Positions 34,976 to 43,837 of a DNA stretch of 64,000 nt are shown one piece after another. Source of the DNA: an uncultured Microscilla sp. (GTDB lineage: Bacteria > Bacteroidota > Bacteroidia > Cytophagales > Microscillaceae); NCBI RefSeq assembly GCF_947493425.1, contig NZ_CANLRP010000024.1, positions 1 to 64,000 of the forward strand, given 5' to 3'. Every line of letters starts with the position of its first letter. Positions within the stretch are counted from its first letter, which is position 1. A program made the translations under genes and the position numbers. Below the pieces are notes generated by a model. It did not search any database and had not been told where the DNA came from. It saw only the letters and a program-made list of their open reading frames with translations.

Positions 34976-35362
34976 ATGAAAAGTTTATTCATCGAGTCAA
35001 CTCCTTATACCCCTAAGGTATGGCTGGATACAGAAACTAATATTTTTGAAATATCAGGAGAGTCATACAGTGATGATACGGTGGCTTTTTTTGAGCCAAT
35101 CATGGAGTGGTTGCAAGAGTTTTTGACCAAAAACACCCAGCCTATTGAGTTTAATTTTTGCATGAACTATCTCAATACTGGTACTTCTAAAAGGTTTGTG
35201 ATGATCATTAGTATATTGGAAGACTACTATAAATCCTCTAAAGTGTGGACAGAGGTGAATTGGTTTGTGCATACTGACGATGCTGATATAATGACCATTG
35301 GAGAAGATTTTCAGGAATATTTTGAGACTATTCCTATAAATATAAAGTTTATCAGGGAGTAA
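34976..35362 (+). CDS. SiaC-family regulatory phosphoprotein (DUF1987)
   Basis: 128 residues from the ATG at 34976. The pattern fits DUF1987/SiaC: PKVWLDTETNIFEISGESYSDD, FFEPIMEWLQEF, then EFNFCMNYLNTGTSKRFVMI and VNWFVHTDDADIMTIGEDF. In Pseudomonas SiaC, the Thr in the NT(S/G) motif is phosphorylated by the kinase SiaB and removed by the phosphatase SiaA, which controls diguanylate cyclase activity and aggregation. The NTGTS stretch at about 64-68 holds candidate Thr and Ser. No SiaA- or SiaB-like gene lies nearby, so its partners must be elsewhere. Confidence 0.85.
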   Translation: MKSLFIESTPYTPKVWLDTETNIFEISGESYSDDTVAFFEPIMEWLQEFLTKNTQPIEFNFCMNYLNTGTSKRFVMIISILEDYYKSSKVWTEVNWFVHTDDADIMTIGEDFQEYFETIPINIKFIRE

Positions 35363-35395
35363 AAGCATACACCCTGATAACTCATGACCCTTCTG

Positions 35396-35669
35396 TTAAG
35401 TAACGTGTTCGCCCCGTAAACGGGATTTCGGGCGTAGCCCTCAACAATAACCCCGATAAGAAATCTGAAGCTGTCCGATTCAGAATAAATTAGATTCGCA
35501 GAGCTTGAACTTCGTTCTGCGGTTCGCTTTACTGTCTTTCGTTACCCCGGCAGTTCCGCCGGGACTGTAAGTTTTTATTGCCCATAGCGCTGCCAAAGGC
35601 TAAATGCCTCAGTTAGTCGTGCGTATTTGTCCTAAAAACCAAAAACTTATTTTGAGCACGTTACTAAGT
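35396..35669. repeat. Intergenic element bounded by imperfect inverted repeats
   Basis: AGTAACGTG at 35399-35407 and CACGTTACT at 35657-35665 are inverted copies, with extended similarity on both sides. The right arm includes the stop codon of the LRR gene. Inside are a hairpin CCCGGCAGTTCCGCCGGG (about 35546) and GC-richer DNA than the surroundings. No gene is seen. It may be an inserted repeat sequence. Confidence 0.5.
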
Positions 35670-36281
35670 ATATACCTCACAGTTGGGCAAGTATTGGCGA
35701 ATCATTGCTAACGCCCCCTTAGACATCAAATTACCTTGATATACCAATTCTTTTAATTTAGGTAAACTCTCAAGTTTGGGCATTCCACCCAAAGGGTTGT
35801 GCGACAAGTCTAGTGCTATCAAGTTGCTCAATTGCTTAATTTCGGCAGGCAAGCACTGTAGTTGGTTATTACCTAGGTACAGTACCTTTAGCTTACTTAG
35901 TTTGAGTACCTCCATTGGGAACACACTAAACTGATTAGCAGATAAATTAAGCACCTCTAGTTGCGTAAAATGAGCAATATCAGGGGGGAGCTTTTCTAGT
36001 TGATTGTGTGCCAGGTTAAGCTGGGTTAAACCTTGAATAGGGAGTATTTCGGAAGGAAATTTATTGAGTTGAAGGCGGGTAAGGTATAACTTTTTTAACT
36101 GACTGATATAAGCTGTTTCCAGCCCATATTTTATGCATAAGTAAGGATGTTTTCTTAATTCCTGGCTTATCTCCTTGTTAAAGCCTATTTTTTGAGTTAA
36201 AATTAATTGAAAAGCAAGCTCTATGCTTGCATCACTTTTTAGCAAAGTCAATATTTTGCTATTGTTTTTCAAAGAAATCAT
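35664..36281 (-). CDS. Leucine-rich repeat protein
   Basis: 205 residues from the ATG at 36281 (longer in-frame starts exist but add a non-family stretch). After about 65 helical residues, five to six LRRs of 23 residues follow at about 70-190 (LTQLNLAHNQLEKLPPDI, LEVLNLSANQFSVFPMEV, LKVLYLGNNQLQCLPAEI, LIALDLSHNPLGGMP). There is no signal peptide, so it is probably cytosolic. The repeats serve protein binding; the partner is unknown. It lies downstream of a scramblase homologue on the same strand with a gap of about 125 bases. Confidence 0.82.
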   Translation of the reverse strand: MISLKNNSKILTLLKSDASIELAFQLILTQKIGFNKEISQELRKHPYLCIKYGLETAYISQLKKLYLTRLQLNKFPSEILPIQGLTQLNLAHNQLEKLPPDIAHFTQLEVLNLSANQFSVFPMEVLKLSKLKVLYLGNNQLQCLPAEIKQLSNLIALDLSHNPLGGMPKLESLPKLKELVYQGNLMSKGALAMIRQYLPNCEVYT

Positions 36282-36406
36282 AATTTTATATGTGCCTGTA
36301 TGTCTTACTATGAAATTATATTTCATTATAACGACAAATAGCATACTAACTGTTTGAATTGGTTTTTTTTACTTTGTGGTTTGTTTAGTTTAGCTATTGT
36401 TAGCTA

Positions 36407-36994
36407 CTATTCATACAGTACCATATCTATGCATAACACTGCGGCAAGAATCAATACCCTTACTGGCGCATCAGGGGGCACCGTTACCATTATCTGAAGC
36501 AGGTAGTTATCAGCACTGGTTAATAGCTCTTTGCTGGCTCCTGCCCACTTTTTACTAATGTTTGCCAAGGTTTGACTGCCTTCTAAAAACACAAATTCCT
36601 GGTCATTTGATTTGTTAATCATATAGATTACCTCATTGGCTGAGTTCAGCACCTCAAAGCTGTTTTTCGGTGTTTTTTGTGGCTGCACCTTGCCAATCAA
36701 CTGATCTTCAGAACTATATACTTCAATGGGAGTAACATAAGGGTTTACAGTGGCTTTGCGTTTTATATAAAACAAGGTTTCTCCTGCGTTGTTGTTTATT
36801 TTCAGGTGAAAACTACTTCGGGTTTTGAAGGGGGTAAAACGAGTGATTTTAGTCAAAAAACTGAGGTTTTCTTCCTGGCAGGTCAGGATAAGCGCCTGTG
36901 TCCTGGGGTTGTACACATCATAATTATTGGCTGCTCTGAGCAAGCCCACTTGCTCTTCAATAAAAAACAAATTTTGATTTAAAACTTCGTGCAT
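36407..36994 (-). CDS. Phospholipid scramblase-related protein
   Basis: 195 residues from the ATG at 36994. It matches the scramblase/LURP-like beta-barrel: NPRTQALILTCQEENLSFLTKITRFTPF, FHLKINNNAGETLFYIKRKATV, VYSSEDQLIGKVQPQ, then the C-terminal hydrophobic helix VRVLILAAVLCIDMVLYE (about 178-195), which fits the final helix of the PLSCR family. In eukaryotes this fold binds lipid and DNA; in bacteria the role is not known. The helix could anchor the protein in the membrane. Cys-rich palmitoylation motifs of animal proteins are missing. Confidence 0.8.
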   Translation of the reverse strand: MHEVLNQNLFFIEEQVGLLRAANNYDVYNPRTQALILTCQEENLSFLTKITRFTPFKTRSSFHLKINNNAGETLFYIKRKATVNPYVTPIEVYSSEDQLIGKVQPQKTPKNSFEVLNSANEVIYMINKSNDQEFVFLEGSQTLANISKKWAGASKELLTSADNYLLQIMVTVPPDAPVRVLILAAVLCIDMVLYE

Positions 36995-37356
36995 CTCTAT
37001 GGCTTTCTTTTGTTTTGAGGGGGTAATATTACATAATTTTGACGAGAGCAAGCCCTTTTGTGCCTGTCTTATGCCAGTAAATAAATCTTTACTTTGCTCA
37101 AAATCATTACTTGTATGCCTATAATGTACTATTCAACCGTCTAAAGGCTTGTTATTTAAAAAGTAACATTTTATCTTGTGTAGCCGTTTGTTTACTGTAG
37201 AGCGAAGTTCTAATAAGTTTACCACAACATAGTGCCTGATGAGAATAAAAGTCGCTTCGTGAAAATTTGATAAAAATATTTATTTATTTTTTTTCTCAAT
37301 ATCAGGTTACCATTTTTTCTCGCGTAGTATTTAAACATAAGCGCTGCTTTTACATA

Positions 37357-37896
37357 ATGAGAGATAGTGAAATAATAAAAAGGATTAAACAGGGAGATGA
37401 AAGTGCTTTAGATTATCTTTATAAGAAAAATTATAAGATGATGACACGCATGGTTCTAAATAATAATGGAACCGAGGAAGAAGCCAAGGATATTTACCAG
37501 GAGTCGGTGATTATTTTTTGGCAAAAAGCCACTAAACAAGATTTTGTGCTTACTTCCAAAATAAGTACTTTTATTTACAGTATTTGCCAAAACCTGTGGC
37601 GCAAAGAATTAGAGCGCAAGAGTAGGCTTTCCAATGAGGTGAAAGACGGCAAGGAATATAATACTTTTGATAAGGAAGAACGCGAACTTATTATACATAA
37701 ATGTATTAATAGTTTGGGCGACACCTGCCGAAAGGTATTGATGTACTATTACTTTGATGGTATGTCAATGAGTAACATAGCAAAGAAACTTGGTTTTGCT
37801 AACTCTGACACCGCCAAAACCAAGAAATACAAATGCAAAAAAGAACTTGATGCATTGATAAAATCAAAATACAAAGCTACTGATTTTTTGGACTGA
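37357..37896 (+). CDS. ECF RNA polymerase sigma factor
   Basis: 179 residues from the ATG at 37357, which gives the usual N terminus (SEIIKRIKQGDESALDYLY). Region 2 is at about 20-85 (DIYQESVIIFWQKA, then STFIYSICQNLWRKELER) and region 4 at about 115-165 (LGDTCRKVLMYYYFDGMSMSNIAKKLGFANSDTAKTKKYKCKKEL). It is followed after 3 bases by a membrane protein with an acidic N-terminal part, the probable anti-sigma. The upstream gap 36995-37356 shows no other gene. Confidence 0.92.
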   Translation: MRDSEIIKRIKQGDESALDYLYKKNYKMMTRMVLNNNGTEEEAKDIYQESVIIFWQKATKQDFVLTSKISTFIYSICQNLWRKELERKSRLSNEVKDGKEYNTFDKEERELIIHKCINSLGDTCRKVLMYYYFDGMSMSNIAKKLGFANSDTAKTKKYKCKKELDALIKSKYKATDFLD

Positions 37897-37899
37897 CAA

Positions 37900-38742
37900 A
37901 TGATGAACAAATATTTTTACTCAGACAAGATAGAGAACTACATTTTAGGCAATCTTTCCGAAAGTGAAAAAATTGCCTTCGAAGAACTGATTGAGCAAGA
38001 CCCTGTATTAAAAAATGAGCTCGACCTGCAACAAGAAACGATTCAGTCGTTGCAAGACCAACGCAAGGCTCAGCTGAAACATCGCTTGAATAATATTCAG
38101 GTAGAACCAGTGTCTTATAGTCTTTCTCGCATCAATTTACTCGAAAGTGTACTTTTGGTAAGTATTGTGGCCACCACCATTACCTTATTTGCCCTTTTTT
38201 ATGGAACAAAAAGCGATATTTCCGCCGAAAAAGCAGCTCCTGCCAGCTACTACAATGAGTTGAGCTTTGTTCCTTACATTAAACTAAAGCATACCCCAGT
38301 AGCCGAACAACACAAGAAAGAAAAAGTAGTCATTGCTACTATACCTTCTATTTCCCGAATCACCCAAACCCCTCAAAATAATTATCAAAATGCGTTGTTG
38401 AAAAAAATAAAACAAGAACAACAACTCAAAAAGAAAAATGCACCACGTGAGATAGAAGCTCGAAAAGAAGAGTCAAGTGGGAGTTCTGCTGCCGTTCCTC
38501 AAAACAAAGAGTTGCTCTATCAGTATTACAACGACGGCTTATTTTTAACCAATAGCGAGTCTAAAGGCTATCAAATACCTCTAGAGTCACACGGTATCAC
38601 CAAGCACTATTTATATTACCAGGGCAAGGTATATGAATTAAAGCCTAACCAGGTAGAGCCTGTTCCTCCAAAACAAGTAACCGACCAGAAAATTATTGAT
38701 CAGGTGAAAAAACGTAAACAAATGTTTTTTGGTGGAGATTAA
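37900..38742 (+). CDS. Probable anti-sigma factor, single membrane helix
   Basis: 280 residues. The N-terminal 75 residues look like an anti-sigma domain (IENYILGNLSESEKIAFEELIEQDPVLKNEL), a helix at about 78-100 spans the membrane (LLESVLLVSIVATTITLFALFYG), and a periplasmic part contains a low-complexity Gln/Lys/Glu stretch and a final beta region (YQYYNDGLFLTNSES, HYLYYQGKVYELKPNQVEP). There is no zinc-finger motif. It starts 3 bases after the sigma gene. The C-terminal domain may sense an envelope signal (inference). Confidence 0.82.
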   Translation: MMNKYFYSDKIENYILGNLSESEKIAFEELIEQDPVLKNELDLQQETIQSLQDQRKAQLKHRLNNIQVEPVSYSLSRINLLESVLLVSIVATTITLFALFYGTKSDISAEKAAPASYYNELSFVPYIKLKHTPVAEQHKKEKVVIATIPSISRITQTPQNNYQNALLKKIKQEQQLKKKNAPREIEARKEESSGSSAAVPQNKELLYQYYNDGLFLTNSESKGYQIPLESHGITKHYLYYQGKVYELKPNQVEPVPPKQVTDQKIIDQVKKRKQMFFGGD

Positions 38743-38781
38743 AAGCGCACACACATTTAGTTAAAATTTATATATAACGAT

Positions 38782-38818
38782 AAAGCCTTTTGAGTGAAAT
38801 AGCTCAAAAGGCTTTTTG
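38782..38818 (+). terminator. Terminator after the sigma/anti-sigma pair
   Basis: The stem AAAGCCTTTTGAG / CTCAAAAGGCTTT with the loop TGAAATAG is followed by a T-run. Confidence 0.92.
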
Positions 38819-38957
38819 TTTTGTATTGCATAATATTTATGTATTTTTGGCGGCTCTCTTCATAAACATCTTTCTTGACGTTTTTAAATTGAGTAAAGAA
38901 CCTCTGGTTGTTTTACCAAAAAATGAGATGAGTTCGTATACTAACCCTTAAAAACAG

Positions 38958-39875
38958 TTGGATAAAGTGGCAGCCAAAAACAAAAAAAATAACCGAAAAC
39001 CACCAAAAAATAAATCTTCCAGACTACAACTTATCAATGTAGTAGTAAGCATTACTACTGCTTTGTTTATGTTGGGCTTATGTGGGCTATTGGTGCTCCA
39101 GACACATCAATTGGGACGTTTGATCAAAGAAAACCTGGAAGTGCAGGTTTTTTTGAAAAGAGGTACAACCGCTGCTCAACAACAACAAGTAAAGGAGAAG
39201 TTGTCCAGTAAAAGTTTTGTGTCAAAAAATAATCAACAACCTGCCATTACCTTTGTGTCAAAGGAAGAAGCTGCCCGACAATTGACTGAAAAAGTAGAAG
39301 AAAATTTTCAGGAGTTACTCAATGACAATCCATTGCATGATGCTTTTTTGCTAAAAATAAAGCCTGAGTTGTATGAAAAATCTGCCTTGAAAAAAATAAG
39401 GGCTGAGCTAGAGCGTATCCCTGAAGTGTACGAGGTAAGCATTGTAGAAAATATGATTAAAGAGATCAATGATAATGTAGCCAAGATAGGCTTGTTCTTT
39501 TTAGTGTTTGGTGGGTTTATTATGCTTACAGTGTTTATGTTGATTGATCATATTATCAAGATTTCATTGTTTGCCCAAAGATTGGTCATCAGAAGTATGC
39601 AATTGGTAGGAGCCACCGATGCTTTTATTCGCCAGCCCTTCATTAAGCAGTTTGCTGTTCAAGGAGGTGTGAGTGGTGCCTTGGCAAGTATACTTTTGTG
39701 GTTATTTTTGCAATACTTACAACTACAGGTCAAAGAGCTGGCAAGTTTATATTCTTTGAGCCACTTTGTAGTATTATCGCTGGGGTTGATTAGTTTGGGA
39801 GCATTGGTAGGGGTTTGGAGCACTTACCGGGCTACCAACAAGTATTTGCAAATGCCTTTAGATGCATTGTATTGA
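38958..39875 (+). CDS. ftsX: Cell-division protein FtsX
   Basis: 305 residues. FtsX fold: N-terminal Lys-rich tail, a helix at about 29-50, an extracytoplasmic domain (VQVFLKRGTTAAQQQQVK, ITFVSKEEAARQLTEKVEENFQELLNDNPLHDAFLLKIKP) and three C-terminal helices (about 177-200, 235-255, 270-290). With FtsE (not in the window) it governs septal peptidoglycan hydrolases. The start is a TTG at 38958, or a GTG at 38967; there is no ATG nearby. It begins the Bacteroidota cluster ftsX-DUF3098-uppP-truB-ribF. Confidence 0.88.
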   Translation: MDKVAAKNKKNNRKPPKNKSSRLQLINVVVSITTALFMLGLCGLLVLQTHQLGRLIKENLEVQVFLKRGTTAAQQQQVKEKLSSKSFVSKNNQQPAITFVSKEEAARQLTEKVEENFQELLNDNPLHDAFLLKIKPELYEKSALKKIRAELERIPEVYEVSIVENMIKEINDNVAKIGLFFLVFGGFIMLTVFMLIDHIIKISLFAQRLVIRSMQLVGATDAFIRQPFIKQFAVQGGVSGALASILLWLFLQYLQLQVKELASLYSLSHFVVLSLGLISLGALVGVWSTYRATNKYLQMPLDALY

Positions 39876-40064
39876 TCAGTAGGCTTTGTAATAAATTCTG
39901 CAAAAATCAAGAATCATTGCTGAATGTTTTAGTAAGATACATTGTTTGCTCTTATATATTTGTTCAATGGTTTGTGTTGCCTTGGTTTTCTTTAACAATC
40001 ATTGACTGGTTTGCGTTTAATAATTCAGACAGAGAGTTTAAAGACATCAAACCTTTAAGATATT

Positions 40065-40508
40065 ATGAAGCGAATATTCCCAGTTTTTTCTCAGAAATTA
40101 AGCCTGACATTAGTCTTAGTTTCTTTTATGGCATTACCTACCTTGGGGCAACGAAAGCTACAGCAGTCGCGCCACACCCGGATACAAATGTCTGGCGTGA
40201 TTTTGCATAAAGATTGGACAAAATCAACCCAAAGTTATTGCGCCCACAAATCCGACTATCTAGTGATTCGTACTGACAAGGGTAAAGAGATCGTGTTGCA
40301 AGGACATGGAAAAAATGTCAAGGGTAAGAAAATGCTTGCTTTTGCAGGTAAAAAGGTAGCAATTGACGGATATATTAAAATCAAAAATATAAAACCCGAT
40401 CCCAATCAAATATCACAACGTCCGGTAAGTTATAATCCCATCACAGGTAAAAAGTCTGAATCTTTCTCCTGTAAGGTGTTTGTAGTACAAAATATCCGAT
40501 TGAAATAA
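40065..40508 (+). CDS. Small secreted protein of unknown function
   Basis: 147 residues. The signal peptide ends near LVLVSFMALPTLGQ (about 29). The mature part has beta-rich segments (GVILHKDWTKSTQSYC, YLVIRTDKGKEIVLQ, KVAIDGYIKIKNIKPDP), a small OB-like pattern, and three Cys. It is placed inside the ftsX-uppP cluster, which usually lacks such a gene, and is followed by its own terminator, so it may be an insertion. Function unknown. Confidence 0.72.
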   Translation: MKRIFPVFSQKLSLTLVLVSFMALPTLGQRKLQQSRHTRIQMSGVILHKDWTKSTQSYCAHKSDYLVIRTDKGKEIVLQGHGKNVKGKKMLAFAGKKVAIDGYIKIKNIKPDPNQISQRPVSYNPITGKKSESFSCKVFVVQNIRLK

Positions 40509-40536
40509 AACTTATAGTATTGTATCAATTATACAA

Positions 40537-40571
40537 AAGCCTGTGACCCATAAGTGATCACAGGCTTTTTT
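40537..40571 (+). terminator. Terminator after the small secreted protein
   Basis: The stem AAGCCTGTGA / TCACAGGCTT, perfect over 10 pairs, is followed by a T-run. Confidence 0.92.
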
Positions 40572-40636
40572 GTATATTTGTCTAACTGTTTTTTTAATTT
40601 AAGTTTTTTTAACAAGCCATAATTCAATTCTTTTAG

Positions 40637-40725
40637 TAGATTTGCAATTGATAATTTTGGGTGTGAGACTTGAGTTGGAAGCTTAAAAACCAAAACCTAC
40701 CAGGTTTAAGGTGGGTCTTACACCC
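40637..40725 (+). ncRNA. Predicted promoter and structured mRNA leader before DUF3098-uppP
   Basis: TAGATTTG (40637-40644) is a -7 box; no clear -33 box is seen. About 15 bases later GGGTGTGAGAC (40659-40669) can pair with GTCTTACACCC (40715-40725), with one G-T pair. Within lies a second hairpin, AAACCT-ACC-AGGTTT (40693-40707). The transcript would thus begin with a closed multi-stem structure 47 bases before the DUF3098 start. It could be a regulatory leader or an attenuator; no known riboswitch class is recognised. Confidence 0.45.
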
Positions 40726-40771
40726 TTTTACACAAATATACATTGTATCGATAAATTAGCTTATTGAGATT

Positions 40772-41041
40772 ATGGGAGAGAAAAAAGATCAGATGCCGTT
40801 TACCCGCGAAAACTATCTGTTAATGTTAGGTGGTATTGCTTTGTTAGTGATTGGTTACCTGGTAATGTCTGCTGATAAAACAGAGTTTGGCTTTGGTTTT
40901 ATGGGGCTTACTTTTGGACCTATTTTAGTTTTTTTGGCGTTTATGGCACCTTTTGTCGCTATATTTTTCAATAAGAAAAAGAGCAAAAACCAGCGCGACG
41001 AAATGGCAATGAAAAAAGAAGCAGAAAAAACGAATCGTTAG
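40772..41041 (+). CDS. DUF3098 membrane protein
   Basis: 89 residues with two transmembrane helices (about 16-33, LLMLGGIALLVIGYLVMS, and about 45-65, LTFGPILVFLAFMAPFVAIFF) and a Lys-rich cytosolic tail. It belongs to DUF3098, which in Bacteroidota sits between ftsX and uppP. Function unknown; the context suggests an envelope or division role. Confidence 0.88.
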   Translation: MGEKKDQMPFTRENYLLMLGGIALLVIGYLVMSADKTEFGFGFMGLTFGPILVFLAFMAPFVAIFFNKKKSKNQRDEMAMKKEAEKTNR

Positions 41042-41147
41042 ACTCAATTTTTAGCAACCTGATCAAACACAACAACTTTTACTGTCTTTGTTTTAGGTCA
41101 GTCATTTCTTCTATTCCAACAAACTTTTTTCTGATTTATACTATAAT

Positions 41148-41942
41148 ATGACTATAGTACAAAACCTCATTTTGGCAATTATTGAGGGTATTACCGAATT
41201 TTTGCCCGTATCCTCCACAGGGCACATGATCATAGCATCTTCTGTTATGGGAATTAATGAAAACACTTTTGTAAAAACTTATGAAGTCTCTATCCAATTT
41301 GGAGCTATATTGTCAGTAGTGGTATTGTACTGGCGACGGTTTTTTCAAAGCCTGGATTTTTACTTTAAACTATTTGTAGCTTTTCTGCCTGCCGCGGTGA
41401 TAGGTTTACTCTTAAACGACTACATAGATATGTTGCTTGAGAGTGTGATAGTAGTAGCGGTAATGCTGGTATTGGGAGGTGTTTTGCTGATCTTTGTAGA
41501 CCGTTGGTTTACTTATGATCCTGACAAAGATCACGACGTTGAGTTAAAATATCCTACGGCGCTTAAAATTGGTTTTTTTCAATGTATTGCTATGATTCCG
41601 GGCACTTCTCGTTCGGCGGCTACTATTATAGGAGCCATGACCCAAAAACTTAACCGTAAGCAAGCAGCCGAGTTTTCATTCTTTTTGGCGGTGCCTACTA
41701 TGCTTGCCGCAGCGGGTTATAAGCTGCTTAAAACCTACAAAGAAAGCCCTGCTGCCATTACCGAAAATATAGAAGCCTTGGTGATAGGCAATGTGGTGGC
41801 TTTTGTAGTCGCTATGTTGGCTATCAAGTTCTTTATTAGTTTCTTGACCAAGTACGGTTTTAAAGTATTTGGTTACTACCGTATTGTAGTAGGGTTGGCT
41901 ATTCTTATTATGTGGGCAATGGGGGTAAAGCTACAGGTATAA
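41148..41942 (+). CDS. uppP: Undecaprenyl-diphosphate phosphatase
   Basis: 264-residue integral membrane enzyme of the UppP/BacA family. It removes phosphate from undecaprenyl diphosphate, returning the lipid carrier for peptidoglycan synthesis. Signature motifs: [14 protein letters not shown] at about 14-27 (catalytic Glu and Ser) and [14 protein letters not shown] at about 152-165 (catalytic Arg). Eight hydrophobic segments are seen. It is the third gene of the cluster, with truB 49 bases downstream. Confidence 0.96.
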   Translation: MTIVQNLILAIIEGITEFLPVSSTGHMIIASSVMGINENTFVKTYEVSIQFGAILSVVVLYWRRFFQSLDFYFKLFVAFLPAAVIGLLLNDYIDMLLESVIVVAVMLVLGGVLLIFVDRWFTYDPDKDHDVELKYPTALKIGFFQCIAMIPGTSRSAATIIGAMTQKLNRKQAAEFSFFLAVPTMLAAAGYKLLKTYKESPAAITENIEALVIGNVVAFVVAMLAIKFFISFLTKYGFKVFGYYRIVVGLAILIMWAMGVKLQV

Positions 41943-41991
41943 AAAATGCCCCTGGGTATTATGGTATATTTCTAAGTATTGAATTTCGTTC

Positions 41992-42729
41992 ATGAAAAAA
42001 ACAAATCTTGACGAGTTGCTCTTCAAAGAAGGGGAGGTGCTGTTGTTAGACAAGCCTCTGGAGTGGACGTCGTTTGATGTAGTGGCAAAAGTAAGAAATC
42101 TAATTCGCAAGAAAGAAGGAAAGGTAAAGGTTGGACACGCTGGTACGCTTGACCCACTTGCTACTGGCTTGTTGATTTTATGTACTGGCAAAAAAACCAA
42201 AACCATTGAGGCATATCAAGCCCAGCAAAAAGAGTATACTGGAGAAATTACGTTGGGTGCTACTACCCCTTCGTTTGATGCAGAGACAGAAGTAGACCAA
42301 ACTTTTGATATTGCTCATATTGACAAAAGTCTGATAAAAGAAACAGTACAGCGGTTTGTTGGAGATATTGACCAGATTCCTCCTATGTTTTCGGCAGTAA
42401 AAGTAGACGGCAAACGGCTGTACAAACACGCTCGCAAAGGACAAGTAGTGGAAATAGATCCTCGAAAAATAACCATTCACGCATTTGAAATTACTGATAT
42501 TACTTTGCCTACACTCCGCTTTCGGGTAGTTTGTTCTAAAGGAACATATATAAGAAGCCTGGCGCGTGATTTTGGTAAAGCAATGAATGCCGGAGCATAT
42601 TTATCTGAACTCAGACGAACCAAAATAGGCGATTTTGATGTCAATAATGCCTATACTGTAGAGGAATTTGCGACCTTATTTGAGCATTTGCAAACCCCTG
42701 AAAAGGGAGCATCTGATGCCAAAAACTAA
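41992..42729 (+). CDS. truB: tRNA pseudouridine(55) synthase
   Basis: 245 residues, the short TruB form. It makes pseudouridine 55 in the T-loop of tRNA. The motif GHAGTLDPLATGLL at about 44-57 holds the catalytic Asp; DKPLEWTSFDVV lies before it, and PPMFSAVKVDGKRLYKHARKG and CSKGTYIRSLARDFG follow. The C-terminal PUA domain is absent, as in many Bacteroidota. In the uppP-truB-ribF order. Confidence 0.95.
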   Translation: MKKTNLDELLFKEGEVLLLDKPLEWTSFDVVAKVRNLIRKKEGKVKVGHAGTLDPLATGLLILCTGKKTKTIEAYQAQQKEYTGEITLGATTPSFDAETEVDQTFDIAHIDKSLIKETVQRFVGDIDQIPPMFSAVKVDGKRLYKHARKGQVVEIDPRKITIHAFEITDITLPTLRFRVVCSKGTYIRSLARDFGKAMNAGAYLSELRRTKIGDFDVNNAYTVEEFATLFEHLQTPEKGASDAKN

Positions 42730-42841
42730 ACCTGTCCAGGTCTCGACTTTTACTAATGGTCAGATTATGTATATTTGTGGCAGTTTTTTGACAAGCAACC
42801 AATAGGGGTGTAAAGTACCCTTAAGACGTATCTTAATTTAT

Positions 42842-43774
42842 ATGAAAATACATAGGGGATTAGCCTCATTTACTCCCGGAGAATATACTATAGTAACCAG
42901 TGGTACTTTTGATGGTGTGCATGTAGGACATCAGAAAATTCTTGCTCGTATCAGAGAAATAAGTAGCAAAAGTAACGGCGAAACCGTTCTTATTACATTT
43001 TGGCCGCATCCCCGCATTGTGTTGTCTGATGGCAACACCGACCTTAAGTTGCTATCTACCATCAACGAAAAAGCCCGCTTGCTTGAAAAGCATGGAATTG
43101 ATCATTTGGTAGTATTACCTTTTACCAAAGAGTTTTCTCAGCTGAGCCCTGATGCTTTTATCAAGCAGGTATATGTGCAGGGGGTAGGTACTCAAAAACT
43201 AGTCATTGGTTATGACCATCGTTTTGGCAAAAACCGAGAAGGAGGGTTTGACTACCTCAAAGAACACGCGTCGAGCTACGGTTTTGAAATTGAAGAAATT
43301 TCGCGACATGACATAGACGATGTGGTCATTAGCTCTACCAAGATACGTAATGCGCTTTTAGAAGGAAATATTGAAATTGCCAACCAATATCTGGGGTATG
43401 CTTATAGTATAGAAGGTAAAGTAATGCATGGTGATAAGATTGGACGAACGATGGGTTTTCCTACGGCTAATCTGAATATTCCTGAAACTTTTAAGTTGAT
43501 TCCGGCGGATGGCATTTATGCTGTAGAGGCACTATTGGGCAATGAGCAACTTAAGGGCATGTTGTATATAGGCAATCGTCCCACTTTGTCAGGGGGAAGT
43601 CAGAGGCGTATAGAAGTAAACCTATTTGACTTTGACCGTGACATATACGACGAGTCTTTAAAGCTTTGCCTGGTAGCTAAAATCAGGGGAGACGAAAAAT
43701 TGGACTCCTTAGAAGCGCTTAAGCTTAAACTGAAAGACGATGAGCGTAAATCACGGGCAGTTTTTGGAATATAA
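42842..43774 (+). CDS. ribF: Bifunctional riboflavin kinase/FAD synthetase
   Basis: 310 residues. The N-terminal FAD synthetase domain has the nucleotidyltransferase motif GTFDGVHVGHQKIL (about 20-33), VIGYDHRFGKNREGG and ISSTKIRNALLEGN. The C-terminal riboflavin kinase domain has GKVMHGDKIGRTMGFPTANL (about 197-216), GIYAV and YIGNRPTLSGG. It makes FMN and FAD from riboflavin. It ends the ftsX cluster and is followed by a shared terminator. Confidence 0.95.
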   Translation: MKIHRGLASFTPGEYTIVTSGTFDGVHVGHQKILARIREISSKSNGETVLITFWPHPRIVLSDGNTDLKLLSTINEKARLLEKHGIDHLVVLPFTKEFSQLSPDAFIKQVYVQGVGTQKLVIGYDHRFGKNREGGFDYLKEHASSYGFEIEEISRHDIDDVVISSTKIRNALLEGNIEIANQYLGYAYSIEGKVMHGDKIGRTMGFPTANLNIPETFKLIPADGIYAVEALLGNEQLKGMLYIGNRPTLSGGSQRRIEVNLFDFDRDIYDESLKLCLVAKIRGDEKLDSLEALKLKLKDDERKSRAVFGI

Positions 43775-43782
43775 AACATATA

Positions 43783-43816
43783 AAAAAGGGTAACCACAAT
43801 GGCTACCCTTTTTTAT
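43783..43816. terminator. Bidirectional terminator between ribF and the T9SS protein
   Basis: AAAAAAGGGTA and TACCCTTTTTT pair, with inner CC/GG and the loop ACAAT. Both strands end in a T-run, suiting the two convergent genes. Confidence 0.9.
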
Positions 43817-43837
43817 ATATTGTACTGATGAGCGCAA

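Noticed and set aside
39815-40210. 131-codon frame overlapping the end of ftsX and the small secreted gene
   Set aside because: Overlaps two better genes in another frame and has no recognisable motif.
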